Notes under the pieces: model-generated
What the model saw: only the letters and a program-made list of their open reading frames with translations
Database searches by the model: none
Told to the model about the DNA's origin: nothing
In this document: one piece after another, positions 9,621 to 18,256 of the stretch
Position numbering within the stretch: the first letter of the stretch is position 1
Layout: each line of letters opens with the position of its first letter
Program-made: the position numbers and the translations under genes
Assembly: GCF_001857965.1 (NCBI RefSeq)
Contig: NZ_CP017774.1
Coordinates: 2,232,001-2,296,000 of the forward strand
DNA: 64,000 nucleotides
From: Flavobacterium commune
GTDB taxonomy: Bacteria > Bacteroidota > Bacteroidia > Flavobacteriales > Flavobacteriaceae
Direction: 5' to 3'

Positions 9621-10292
9621 TTATTTTTTTAAGGCTTTGGTTATAAGGTCAAGGTAGAAATCAGTTGGCGAAATCAGATCACTACAGTCGGTTATTGTTT
9701 TTAGGTGTTCGTTAAGAAAATGCTGGTGCAAACTTCCTTCTACTATTGTTGAAGCCAGACTTTTAGAATAAGGATAATCAGGATTAACGTCATAAATCAT
9801 AGTGGCTAATTGATTGATTATTCTTTTATAGACTAAAAAATATCCTTCCTTGTTGTCTTCATCTACTTCTTTAGTGTAAAGAGCTTTGTTGAATTCAGCG
9901 ATGATAATTTTATTTAAAATGGCTTCATTAATATGTTTGGTGTTGTCATCGTCTTTAATTTTTTCGGTAACAACTATTATTGCTTTGGTTAGTTTTTCTA
10001 CCGGATTGTTAATGTTATTAGTGGCAAGAACAAGTCTGTATTCCATCCAACTCCAATACCAGGAGGATAGATATACAACTAATTTATGCTTGTTTTCAAA
10101 ATACCTGTAAATGGAGCTTTCGTTAGACTGAATTTGTTCACCCAATTTTTTAAATGTAAAACTTTCTAAACCAATTTCGTCTATTAATAAAATGCTTTGC
10201 AGAATGATTTTTTTACCTAATTCAGATGTTTCAGGATCTTTCAGGTAGAGCTTCTCATTTACTTTTATTTTTAAATTTCCTAACAAATCCAT
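9621..10292 (-). CDS. TetR/AcrR-family transcriptional regulator
   Basis: A 223-residue regulator. The N-terminal helix-turn-helix lies in residues 25-75 (LESFTFKKLGEQIQSNESSIYRYF), with the usual Y-R-Y-F segment at the recognition helix end. The C-terminal ligand-binding part is not close to a named group I recognise. As the first gene of the exporter operon, it probably represses its own promoter and thereby the whole pump. A 9-bp inverted repeat brackets its -7 element. Confidence 0.9.
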   Translation of the reverse strand: MDLLGNLKIKVNEKLYLKDPETSELGKKIILQSILLIDEIGLESFTFKKLGEQIQSNESSIYRYFENKHKLVVYLSSWYWSWMEYRLVLATNNINNPVEKLTKAIIVVTEKIKDDDNTKHINEAILNKIIIAEFNKALYTKEVDEDNKEGYFLVYKRIINQLATMIYDVNPDYPYSKSLASTIVEGSLHQHFLNEHLKTITDCSDLISPTDFYLDLITKALKK

Positions 10293-10325
10293 TGCTATTC
10301 ATTTTTGTGCAAATTTAATAGCAAT
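10291..10325 (-). promoter_or_regulatory. Promoter and putative TetR operator of the exporter operon
   Basis: ATTGCTATT (10291-10299) and AATAGCAAT (10317-10325) form a perfect 9-bp inverted repeat with a 17-bp spacer. Inside it, CAAATTTA (10310-10317) reads TAAATTTG on the minus strand, the -7 box of the tetR-led operon. A dimer on the repeat would cover the promoter. Confidence 0.5.
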
Positions 10326-10501
10326 ACTTTTAATTTCGTGTTTTTAACATATAATTATGCTAAAACAAAGCGTTTTCTAATGTTGTTTTAATGTTGGAGT
10401 TGCTTTTGGTGTTATTTTTAGTGCAAGGTTAGTTTAATTTATAATTAGATTTTTTAGAAAATATTTTATAGGGTATTGGTGATTTGAATTTCATTTTGAA
10501 T

Positions 10502-11464
10502 CTAGGATGCATTTATAATTAAGAAATAGATTGGCATTCCTATTGTTATGTTTATGGGAAAGGTTACTGCAAGTGCCATTGGTAAAAAAAGCCCCGGATT
10601 TGCTTTCGGTACAGTTATTTTCATAGCTGCTGGTACAGCAATGTATGAAGCACTAGCTGCTAATATTGCAAACATAAATCTATTACTAATGTCATCGGTA
10701 ATTAATGAGCTTATTATTGCAAACAGACAACCGTTAAACAATGGTATTAATATGGCAAATAGGGAAGGGAATAGCCCAAAAGAGAAGAATGATTGTAGTT
10801 TTCTACCGCTTGTTATTCCCATGTCTAAAAGAAATATAGCAAGGAATCCTTTGAAAAGATCATTAGTAAAAGGAGCAATACCCTCTGCTTGTTTGTCACT
10901 AGCCATAAAACCTATAGTTAAACTTCCTAGAATTAGTAGCACGCTTCCATTAGTTAACGAATGTTTTAGTATTGAATTCTTTTTAATAGTTTTGGATTCT
11001 TTTTTGTTAAAGATAGATATTAAAACTAATCCTATTATTATTGCGGGTGACTCCATTAATGCCATTATCGCAACCATGTGTCCATGGAGTTTTAATTGTT
11101 GTGCTTCGAGAAATGAAACAGCAGTCACAAATGTTACTGCACTAACCGATCCATAGGCTGCTGCGATTGCTCCCGAATCAAATATGTTTAATTTTTTCTT
11201 CAAGATAAAGAATGTATATAAAGGGATAAATATCGAAATGCAAATTCCGAATACCATAGACCAAGCTATTTCGCTAGTAAAGGTTTCGTGTGATAGTTCT
11301 TGCCCTCCTTTAAAGCCTATGGCAAATAATAAGTAAAGTGAAATAAATTTAGAGGAGTTTTGGGGTATTTCTAAGTCACTTTTTAAATATACTGCAATAA
11401 TACCCAATACAAAAAAAAGTAAAGCAGGGTTGGTGAGGTTTTCAATTAGTAGATTAAAATTCAT
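10502..11464 (-). CDS. sbtA: SbtA-type sodium-dependent bicarbonate transporter
   Basis: A 320-residue inner-membrane permease with about ten hydrophobic helices, matching the SbtA family (first described as the Na+/HCO3- symporter of cyanobacteria). The segment LLFAIGFKGGQEL near residues 45-57 and the glycine-rich AAAYGSVSAVTFVTA stretch are characteristic. In a heterotroph it would supply bicarbonate for carboxylation reactions. It overlaps the upstream 106-residue gene by 11 bases and is divergent from a LysR regulator, as bicarbonate transporters often are. No PII-like SbtB partner is present here. Confidence 0.88.
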   Translation of the reverse strand: MNFNLLIENLTNPALLFFVLGIIAVYLKSDLEIPQNSSKFISLYLLFAIGFKGGQELSHETFTSEIAWSMVFGICISIFIPLYTFFILKKKLNIFDSGAIAAAYGSVSAVTFVTAVSFLEAQQLKLHGHMVAIMALMESPAIIIGLVLISIFNKKESKTIKKNSILKHSLTNGSVLLILGSLTIGFMASDKQAEGIAPFTNDLFKGFLAIFLLDMGITSGRKLQSFFSFGLFPSLFAILIPLFNGCLFAIISSLITDDISNRFMFAILAASASYIAVPAAMKITVPKANPGLFLPMALAVTFPINITIGMPIYFLIINAS

Positions 11465-11774
11465 TTCTGTTCTGGTTTATGTTTGTATTATTATTTGAGC
11501 TTTCGGGATTTTTCAAACTAATTTGTATTTCTGACCAAATCATTAATTTTTTTTTCTCCTTTTCTGCTTTTAAAGATGTTTCCAAAAACGATTTTAAAAC
11601 TAATTTCAATTCTTCGGTTTTTTGGATGGCTTGTAAGTCATGTTTGCCATATCTGATTAATGAACTAAAATCCTTTTTTTCATAAAAGCTAATTTTGCTC
11701 AAAAGGAGATTGCTTAAAACTTCTCTAAATTCAAAAGGAGTAAATTCTCCCTCGATTAATTTTAATTTTTGCAT
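11454..11774 (-). CDS. Small cytoplasmic protein co-transcribed with sbtA, function unknown
   Basis: A 106-residue charged protein with no signal peptide or membrane segment. It is mostly predicted helix (residues 10-90) with an asparagine-rich tail, and I recognise no family. It precedes sbtA and overlaps it by 11 bases, so the two are translationally coupled. It lies where an allosteric partner of SbtA could be encoded but does not look like a PII/SbtB protein. A role in controlling the transporter is a guess from position only. Confidence 0.6.
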   Translation of the reverse strand: MQKLKLIEGEFTPFEFREVLSNLLLSKISFYEKKDFSSLIRYGKHDLQAIQKTEELKLVLKSFLETSLKAEKEKKKLMIWSEIQISLKNPESSNNNTNINQNRNEF

Positions 11775-11830
11775 ATGATTTGTTTTAAAGATGATGCAAA
11801 AATGGATATTAAATTTTATATATTTTTATT

Positions 11831-11838
11831 TATATTTG
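11831..11838 (+). promoter_or_regulatory. -7 promoter element of the LysR gene
   Basis: TATATTTG matches TAnnTTTG and lies 24 bases before the lysR start codon, in the 88-bp divergent region shared with the sbtA operon. Confidence 0.55.
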
Positions 11839-11862
11839 TAATGAATTGCATAAAAATATTTT

Positions 11863-12780
11863 ATGAATTATACTTTAAATCAACTTAAGATATTTCTTAA
11901 AATTGTTGAAACTAGGAGTATCACTAAAGCTTCTGAAGACTTGAATTTAACCCAGCCTGCTGTTTCAATTCAGCTGAGGAATTTTCAAAATCAATTTGAT
12001 ATTCCATTGACGGAAGTTATTGGGAGAAAAATTTTTATTACAGATTTTGGATTGGAAATAGCCGAATCGGTCGAAAATATAATTAATCAGGTTTATGCTA
12101 TTAATTATAAAAGTCTCTCTTATAAAGGACTTTTGTCTGGTAGGTTGAAAATTTCTGTGGTGTCAACAGGTAAGTATGTTATGCCTTTTTATCTTTCAGA
12201 TTTTATAAAATTGAATCCAGAAATAGAATTGTTAATGGATGTGACTAATAAAAATAGAGTGATAAAAAGTTTGGAGAATAATGAAGTTGATTTTGCGTTA
12301 GTATCCATATTACCTGAGACCATTCAAGTTGAAAAGTTGGATTTATTACAAAATAAATTATTCCTTGTTGGAAATAGCAAAGAGCATGCGATCGCTTACA
12401 CCAATAAAAATTTTAGTGAATTACCTTTAATTTACAGAGAGAAAGGTTCTGGCACAAGACAAACAATGGAAGGGTTTATAAAACAAAATTCAGTTTCAGT
12501 ATTGAAGAAATTGACACTTACCTCTAACGAGGCTGTTAAACAAGCTTTATTGGCTGGTTTTGGTTATTCTATAATGCCACTAATTGGAATTAAAAATGAA
12601 CTGCAAAATAATGAGTTGCAGATTATTCCAGTAAAAGGACTTCCTATTAAAACAGTTTGGAGTTTAATTTGGTTAAAAGGGAAAAAACTTTCGCCGATTG
12701 CTGTGGCCTATTTGAATTTTTTAAGACAGGAGAAAGATAAAATAATTCAGGAAAAATTTAGTTGGTACGAAGGTTACTAA
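11863..12780 (+). CDS. LysR-family transcriptional regulator, probable controller of sbtA
   Basis: A 305-residue LysR regulator. The N-terminal winged helix-turn-helix (residues 1-60: FLKIVETRSITKASEDLNLTQPAVSIQL) is canonical and is followed by a periplasmic-binding-like effector domain (about 90-290). The overall pattern resembles CbbR/CmpR-type regulators of carbon fixation and bicarbonate uptake genes. It is transcribed divergently from the sbtA operon, the standard layout for a LysR protein and its target. The inducer is unknown. Confidence 0.9.
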   Translation: MNYTLNQLKIFLKIVETRSITKASEDLNLTQPAVSIQLRNFQNQFDIPLTEVIGRKIFITDFGLEIAESVENIINQVYAINYKSLSYKGLLSGRLKISVVSTGKYVMPFYLSDFIKLNPEIELLMDVTNKNRVIKSLENNEVDFALVSILPETIQVEKLDLLQNKLFLVGNSKEHAIAYTNKNFSELPLIYREKGSGTRQTMEGFIKQNSVSVLKKLTLTSNEAVKQALLAGFGYSIMPLIGIKNELQNNELQIIPVKGLPIKTVWSLIWLKGKKLSPIAVAYLNFLRQEKDKIIQEKFSWYEGY

Positions 12781-12800
12781 TTTTCGAATTTGATGTAAAA

Positions 12801-12832
12801 ATGCCCTATATCGTGAAAACGATTTAGGGCAT
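12801..12832. terminator. Bidirectional terminator between lysR and gpmI
   Basis: ATGCCCTA (12801-12808) pairs with TAGGGCAT (12825-12832), with an inner ATCGT/ACGAT helix and a GAAA loop. It lies between convergent genes. Confidence 0.75.
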
Positions 12833-12858
12833 TCCATATATGTGTTAGTAAAAAAGTG

Positions 12859-14382
12859 TTATTTCACCAATAATGAATGACTGGACATAGCAGCAGGTTG
12901 AACTACTCCCATCAAGTCTAAAATTGTTGGAGCAATATCTCCTAAAACACCATCCTGAATAGCTATTTGGTCATTGTCAACTAATATAAAAGGAACAGGA
13001 TTAGTTGTGTGGGCTGTATTTGGACTTCCATCAGGATTAATCATCGTTTCACAGTTACCGTGGTCAGCAATTACAATAGTCGAATAGCCGTTTGCAAGTG
13101 CAGTAGTAATTACTTTTTCGGCACATTTATCTACAGCTTCGCAAGCTTGGATAGCAGCTTCCATAATTCCGGTATGTCCTACCATGTCTCCATTGGCAAA
13201 GTTTAGACATACAAAATCCACTTCTCCTTTTTCAAGTTCAGGGCAAAGTGCGTCAGCTAATTCATAAGCACTCATTTCAGGTTGCAAATCATAAGTGGCG
13301 ACTTTTGGAGAGTTTCTTAAGATACGTGATTCGCCTTCAAACGGCACTTCTCTACCACCTGAAAAGAAGAAAGTTACGTGTGGGTATTTCTCTGTTTCGG
13401 CAATACGGATTTGTTTTTTGCCTGCTTTTTCTAAAACTTCGCCTAATGTTTCAGTAATGTTGTCTTTGTTGTAAACTACTTTTACATTTTGATAAGTCTC
13501 ATCATAATTAGTCAATGTAACATAGTACAAATCTAATTTATGCATATTTTGCTCGTGGAAATCCTGTTGCGAAAGTGCTTCAGTCAATTCTCTACCACGA
13601 TCCGTTCTGAAGTTGAAGAAAATAACAACGTCGTCATCCTGAATAGTTGCTAATGGTCTTTCGTCAGCGTCAACAGCTACAAGCGGTTCAATGAATTCAT
13701 CAGTGATGTCATTTCCATAGCTGGTAGCAATTGAAGTAACAACATTATGTGTTGGAGTTCCTTTTCCATGAACCACTAAGTCATAAGCAAGTTTTACTCT
13801 TTCCCAACGTTTATCACGATCCATCGCATAGTAACGACCAATTACAGAGGCAATTTTTACCGGAGTATTGGCAATATAATCAGTTAGATCCTGAATGTAT
13901 TTTTTTCCAGATTTAGGATCAACATCTCTACCATCAGTGAAGGCGTGGATGAAAACCTGATCTAAACCGTAATCCTGAGTGGCATCAATTAATCCACGCA
14001 AGTGAGAAGTATGAGAGTGTACACCTCCGTCAGAAACTAATCCTAAGAAATGTACTTTTTTGTTATTGTCTTTTGCGTACTGAAAAGCATCTTTTAATAC
14101 TTGTTCCTGTGCCAAAGTTTTATTGGCTACAGCCAAATTAATTTTAGCTAAATCCTGATAAACAATTCTTCCGGCACCAAGATTCATGTGTCCTACTTCG
14201 CTGTTTCCCATTTGACCTTCCGGTAAACCTACGTGTAAACCATCGGTTCTAAGTTGAGCGCTAGGATATTTTTTATAAAGACTGTCTATAAAGGGAACAT
14301 TTGCATTGTCAATTGCAGATACTTTCGGGTCAGGTGATTTTCCCCAACCATCCAAAATCATAAGGATTACTTTTTTGCTCAT
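12859..14382 (-). CDS. gpmI: 2,3-bisphosphoglycerate-independent phosphoglycerate mutase
   Basis: Interconverts 3- and 2-phosphoglycerate in glycolysis and gluconeogenesis, using two manganese ions. The 507-residue protein has the alkaline-phosphatase-fold metal sites: ILDGWG near the N-terminus, the catalytic serine in GQMGNSEVGH near residue 62, the DGRDVDP and DRDKRWERV substrate loops, and the C-terminal IADHGNCE motif. Length is normal for the family. It is monocistronic, with a TATCTTTG -7 element on the minus strand just upstream. Confidence 0.97.
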   Translation of the reverse strand: MSKKVILMILDGWGKSPDPKVSAIDNANVPFIDSLYKKYPSAQLRTDGLHVGLPEGQMGNSEVGHMNLGAGRIVYQDLAKINLAVANKTLAQEQVLKDAFQYAKDNNKKVHFLGLVSDGGVHSHTSHLRGLIDATQDYGLDQVFIHAFTDGRDVDPKSGKKYIQDLTDYIANTPVKIASVIGRYYAMDRDKRWERVKLAYDLVVHGKGTPTHNVVTSIATSYGNDITDEFIEPLVAVDADERPLATIQDDDVVIFFNFRTDRGRELTEALSQQDFHEQNMHKLDLYYVTLTNYDETYQNVKVVYNKDNITETLGEVLEKAGKKQIRIAETEKYPHVTFFFSGGREVPFEGESRILRNSPKVATYDLQPEMSAYELADALCPELEKGEVDFVCLNFANGDMVGHTGIMEAAIQACEAVDKCAEKVITTALANGYSTIVIADHGNCETMINPDGSPNTAHTTNPVPFILVDNDQIAIQDGVLGDIAPTILDLMGVVQPAAMSSHSLLVK

Positions 14383-14399
14383 TAGTTTTTAGTTTTTGG

Positions 14400-14407
14400 C
14401 AAAGATA
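14400..14407 (-). promoter_or_regulatory. -7 promoter element of gpmI
   Basis: CAAAGATA on the plus strand reads TATCTTTG on the minus strand, 18 bases upstream of the gpmI start. Confidence 0.55.
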
Positions 14408-14523
14408 AATTATTTCTAAAATCTTCGTTGCGAATAAAATCACAATTATGTATTCAAGAATTTAGCTATGGTAAAAATGACAATTTTGTTGCTGAAATGG
14501 TGTTTTGTTAAAATAAATGCAGT

Positions 14524-16938
14524 TTAAAATTTGGTTTTCACCGAATTATAGTCAATAAAATAACGCAGACTAATGGATAAAATATTAGTCATATTAGCGT
14601 TAAAAACGGAGTTGATGTTCTGTTTTAAGTTTCTTTGAATACTATTAGTTTCTTCCTGAGAATAATTTCGATATAATAAGGATAATTGGCTTCCGGGGGC
14701 AAACCACCAGGAATAAGAAAAGTCAAAATTCCAGGAGTTAAAATTCCTGTTTTTATTAGTATTGTAGCTGTTATTAGCTGTTAAACGGCCATTGTCTTCC
14801 AGGTTATAGAAATTTTTGTTGGACGAATACGACCAGTAATATCGGGCATTAAGGTTTATTGTCATCTTGTTGTTGATGGAATATTTACCCGTGAGATTGT
14901 TTTGTAGGGTTTCGATGTTTCTTTTGGCAAAAATAATTCCGGAATTGTCAGAGTCAACCCAGCCAATATTGTTGCTGTTTTTTGAATAATCAGTATAAAA
15001 ACCCAGAGAGAATTTGTCACTAAATCGATATTTGGGACCGGCATAAATTCGGTATGAAAATCGTTTGTTTTCGTCAAACTTTTCAATAGAAGGAGTTATG
15101 TCAAAAGTTAGGTTGTTGTTTTTGTTGGATTCCATTTCCAGATAAACAGAAAATCTTCTGGGAATATAGAGAAAACGACCTGTTTGGCGTGGTTCATAAA
15201 AATCGTATGTTTCAAAAGGAAGTACATTAATCCCAAGTTGAAAATAGAATAATTTTAAAGTAGTGGCTGTTATAATGGTTTGTATCCAACTGGTGTTTTG
15301 AATTCTATTAGTACTGTTGTCAACATCTAAATTTACTTCCTGTTCAATTTTTAAGGTGTTGAACAATTTTGTTGGATTTAAAATTCGATAACTGGCATTC
15401 ACAAAACCACTATAATAGTTAGTGTAGAATAAAATGCCTAAATCATTAGAATCAAAGTTTTTTGAAGTGTATTTTCCGTTAAAAAGGTAACGGTATTTTC
15501 CACTTGTTTTGGCAAAAGTGATGAAGCTTTTGAAACCGTCATAGCTTTCAGTGTCATTGATGCTGCTGTATTTGAAATCACCGGATAAATTATAAGTATT
15601 GCCTTTAGTGTTTAAATCGAATACTAATCCACTAACATTGGCATCTCTAAAATTACCGTTACGGCTAGTGTTGGTATTGATAAAAGAAACCGAAGAATTT
15701 TGTCTGAATCGTTGATCTAGTACAAGGATGTTGTAATTTGTTAAAGGTTCAATTACTTCAGTTCGGCTGCTGTTGTCATTGGTGTTTTTTATTGTAGCAA
15801 AGGTTTTTTCGGTAATGGCGTTTAGAAAACCAATTCCCAATCCTTTTTTAGTTCGTCCTGAAATTTTTATCGCGTTGATTAAATCTACAGTACTGGGATA
15901 GTTAGTGATTTGTTCGTTGTTAACTAAGCTTTCTTCTAAAGTTGATTTGCTAATAATTGGAGTTCCACCAATTCGTCTGGAATAAAATATATTTCCAATG
16001 TTGAATAAGTTAGTTCCTTCGGTAAAAAAAGGTCTGTTTTCGTCTAATTTCTGTTCAAAAGGTTCCAGATTTAGGATTGCATTATCAAATTTAGTTTGTC
16101 CAAAATCAGGAATTAAAATGGCATCTAAAGTAAATGCATCGTTGATTCCGTATTTTATATCTAATCCTGCTTTGAGCGTTTTGTCAGCAGAAAAGTTGTC
16201 TTTTTGGTAATAAGCCGAAGTATAAGGAATTAGGAACAATCGGGTAGGAGGATTTATGTTTTCTATTCCTTCCAATGTTCCTGATTGTGTTAAGACAGCG
16301 CCTATTCGGGTGTCGATATGATTCCAGGTGAATTTTTGCGCATTTCTTTTAATTTCACGCATAAAATTAATGCCCCAGCTTTGTTTTTGGCTCTTAGGAA
16401 AACGGATTGCAGCATAAGGGATTTTCATTTCTACTGACCAGCCAAAATGAGTTATTTTGACACTGCTTTGCCATATAGCATCCCATGTAAAATCCTCAAT
16501 TTCTTCAGTAGCTAAACAGTCCATTTGCACTCCGGTAGAACTTACATAGAAACGATAATCCTGTTGTCCGTCATTAAAACCGTTTATGAAAACAGCAAAA
16601 TGATCGGCTACGCCAAAAACGTCTCTTTCGGTTAATTCCCGTTGGATTTTATCAGGTTCGTCGTCGTAAAGTAGTGCCGAAATGTAGATGGCTTCATTGT
16701 CGTATAGAACTTTGACTTCGGTTTTTTTATTTTCGCTTATGGCTTTACCGTTATCGGGTTCAAACATAATGAAATTAGAAGCTGTTTCGGTGTTTTCCAG
16801 CCATTCGTCTTCTTCAATTTTTCCGTCAATAGCCAGTTCCTTTGTCTTTGATTTTGCCAAAATACTTTTTTTTTGTGCAAAAAGACTCAGGTTTAATAAC
16901 GCTAAGAAGCAATATATTGATAAACGAAATAACTTCAT
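14524..16938 (-). CDS. DUF5916 outer-membrane protein with N-terminal CBM9-like domain
   Basis: An 804-residue exported protein. After a signal peptide (cut near LSLFAQ) comes a carbohydrate-binding family 9-like domain in about residues 30-210 (ELAIDGKIEEDEW at its start, MKIPYAAIRFP near its end). The remainder is rich in alternating aromatic and polar strands and ends in ISLRYFIDYNSVKTKF, typical of an outer-membrane beta-barrel (DUF5916). The combination is common in Flavobacteriia, and the function is unknown; binding of glycans at the cell surface is the usual guess. It stands alone, divergent from the L,D-transpeptidase-like gene. Confidence 0.85.
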   Translation of the reverse strand: MKLFRLSIYCFLALLNLSLFAQKKSILAKSKTKELAIDGKIEEDEWLENTETASNFIMFEPDNGKAISENKKTEVKVLYDNEAIYISALLYDDEPDKIQRELTERDVFGVADHFAVFINGFNDGQQDYRFYVSSTGVQMDCLATEEIEDFTWDAIWQSSVKITHFGWSVEMKIPYAAIRFPKSQKQSWGINFMREIKRNAQKFTWNHIDTRIGAVLTQSGTLEGIENINPPTRLFLIPYTSAYYQKDNFSADKTLKAGLDIKYGINDAFTLDAILIPDFGQTKFDNAILNLEPFEQKLDENRPFFTEGTNLFNIGNIFYSRRIGGTPIISKSTLEESLVNNEQITNYPSTVDLINAIKISGRTKKGLGIGFLNAITEKTFATIKNTNDNSSRTEVIEPLTNYNILVLDQRFRQNSSVSFINTNTSRNGNFRDANVSGLVFDLNTKGNTYNLSGDFKYSSINDTESYDGFKSFITFAKTSGKYRYLFNGKYTSKNFDSNDLGILFYTNYYSGFVNASYRILNPTKLFNTLKIEQEVNLDVDNSTNRIQNTSWIQTIITATTLKLFYFQLGINVLPFETYDFYEPRQTGRFLYIPRRFSVYLEMESNKNNNLTFDITPSIEKFDENKRFSYRIYAGPKYRFSDKFSLGFYTDYSKNSNNIGWVDSDNSGIIFAKRNIETLQNNLTGKYSINNKMTINLNARYYWSYSSNKNFYNLEDNGRLTANNSYNTNKNRNFNSWNFDFSYSWWFAPGSQLSLLYRNYSQEETNSIQRNLKQNINSVFNANMTNILSISLRYFIDYNSVKTKF

Positions 16939-16957
16939 GAAGGAATGATATCTTAGG

Positions 16958-16965
16958 CAAAAATA
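16958..16965 (-). promoter_or_regulatory. -7 promoter element of the DUF5916 gene
   Basis: CAAAAATA on the plus strand reads TATTTTTG on the minus strand, about 20 bases before the start codon. Confidence 0.45.
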
Positions 16966-17081
16966 ATAAAATAAGTGAAATTAACAACTTTTTAACAACC
17001 TCTGGCGTAATAAAAAAACTACTAATAGGTTAAAACTATCTTATTAATGCGGCTTTGTTTTTTTTAAGGGTGCTTTTTTTA

Positions 17082-17089
17082 TATTTTTG
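17082..17089 (+). promoter_or_regulatory. -7 promoter element of the L,D-transpeptidase-like gene
   Basis: TATTTTTG matches TAnnTTTG and lies 36 bases before the start codon at 17125. Confidence 0.45.
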
Positions 17090-17124
17090 GCTGTGTAATT
17101 AGGTTTTTAAGTAATTAGTATTCA

Positions 17125-17847
17125 ATGGTTTGTAAGGGTTTTTTGAGTTGTGTGTTGCTCGTGTTTTTTTTAGGAACAACTAATGTCTTTTTTTCAAAAG
17201 AAAGTAAAACTGAGGTGGTTTTGAAACATCATCAGGGAAGTGATTTTGTAGAGCCAAGTGTTGAGGAAGTTTATAATAAATTGCATTCGGCAAATTATGA
17301 TTTGCCTAAACTGGAAAGTTTTAAGAAGGCTTTGGAAGGTTTTTATAAGTTAAAAGCTCAGGGAGTTATTTCTAAAAACATAATTACACTTATTGATTTT
17401 AGTTTATCAGCTAATGTTAAAAGACTTTGGGTGATTGATTTGGATACTGATGTTATCTTGTATCATTCGCTGGTGGCTCACGGAAGAAATACCGGAGGTG
17501 AGTTTGCTAATAGTTTTTCTAATACTCCGGAATCCTATAAGAGTAGTTTGGGTTTTTATGTTACGGGAGAAGTGTATAATGGAAAACATGGAAAGTCATT
17601 GAAACTGGACGGTTTAGAGAAAGGAATTAATGATAATGCCAGAGAAAGAGCGGTTGTTGTCCATGGAGCTGATTATGTTTCGGATTCTTTTATTCATAAT
17701 AACAAAAGATTAGGCAGAAGTCTTGGTTGTCCGGCGATTCCATTGGGAATAACAGAAGAATTAATTAGTACTATCAAGGATAAATCTTGTTTGTTTATTT
17801 ATTATCCTTCGGATTCCTATCAAAATTTGTCAAAGTTGGTTTCTTAG
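17125..17847 (+). CDS. Murein L,D-transpeptidase catalytic domain-like protein
   Basis: A 240-residue exported protein of the L,D-transpeptidase catalytic domain family related to YkuD. The hydrophobic N-terminus (LSCVLLVFFLGTTNVFF) acts as signal. The active-site region is visible: H180 in VVVHGADYVSD and C202 in LGRSLGCPAIP. Such proteins cross-link or remodel peptidoglycan, but this family has few characterised members and the exact reaction is unproven. Monocistronic. Confidence 0.85.
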   Translation: MVCKGFLSCVLLVFFLGTTNVFFSKESKTEVVLKHHQGSDFVEPSVEEVYNKLHSANYDLPKLESFKKALEGFYKLKAQGVISKNIITLIDFSLSANVKRLWVIDLDTDVILYHSLVAHGRNTGGEFANSFSNTPESYKSSLGFYVTGEVYNGKHGKSLKLDGLEKGINDNARERAVVVHGADYVSDSFIHNNKRLGRSLGCPAIPLGITEELISTIKDKSCLFIYYPSDSYQNLSKLVS

Positions 17848-17969
17848 TTCGGTTTGATGAAAAAAAAAATCAGGAGGTAACAATTTAGTTTTAAAAAAGT
17901 TAAGCTTGAATTTGTTTTTTGACTAAAAAAATATGCTCTAAAAATTTGTTTTCAACTTAACTTATTCTT

Positions 17970-17977
17970 TATATTTG
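17970..17977 (+). promoter_or_regulatory. -7 promoter element of first tRNA-Gly
   Basis: TATATTTG, with a TTTG (17945-17948) 21 bases upstream as -33 element. It lies 12 bases before the tRNA. Confidence 0.7.
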
Positions 17978-17989
17978 CACCACGCTAAT

Positions 17990-18062
<73 letters not shown>

Positions 18063-18067
18063 CATAG

Positions 18068-18097
18068 AAACCGAAATTTAATAGTTTCGGTTTTTTT
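18068..18097 (+). terminator. Terminator of first tRNA-Gly
   Basis: AAACCGAAA (18068-18076) pairs with TTTCGGTTT (18085-18093) and a T-run follows. Confidence 0.85.
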
Positions 18098-18106
18098 AAA
18101 ATAAAA

Positions 18107-18137
18107 TTTGGAGGTGTTTGAATAATTTGTATATTTG
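18107..18137 (+). promoter_or_regulatory. Consensus promoter of second tRNA-Gly
   Basis: TTTG (18107-18110), exactly 19 bases, then TATATTTG (18130-18137): a textbook Bacteroidetes -33/-7 promoter. Confidence 0.8.
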
Positions 18138-18147
18138 CACCCGTTAT

Positions 18148-18220
<73 letters not shown>

Positions 18221-18225
18221 CTTAG

Positions 18226-18256
18226 AAACCGAAACTTAATAGTTTCGGTTTTTTTT
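18226..18256 (+). terminator. Terminator of second tRNA-Gly
   Basis: AAACCGAAAC (18226-18235) pairs with GTTTCGGTTT (18242-18251) and a T-run follows. It overlaps the end of the convergent pepE gene by two bases. Confidence 0.85.

Noticed and set aside
10548..11156. 202-codon plus-strand open frame opposite sbtA
   Set aside because: It is the antisense shadow of a well-supported transporter gene; the translation shows no domain or signal and has no upstream promoter.
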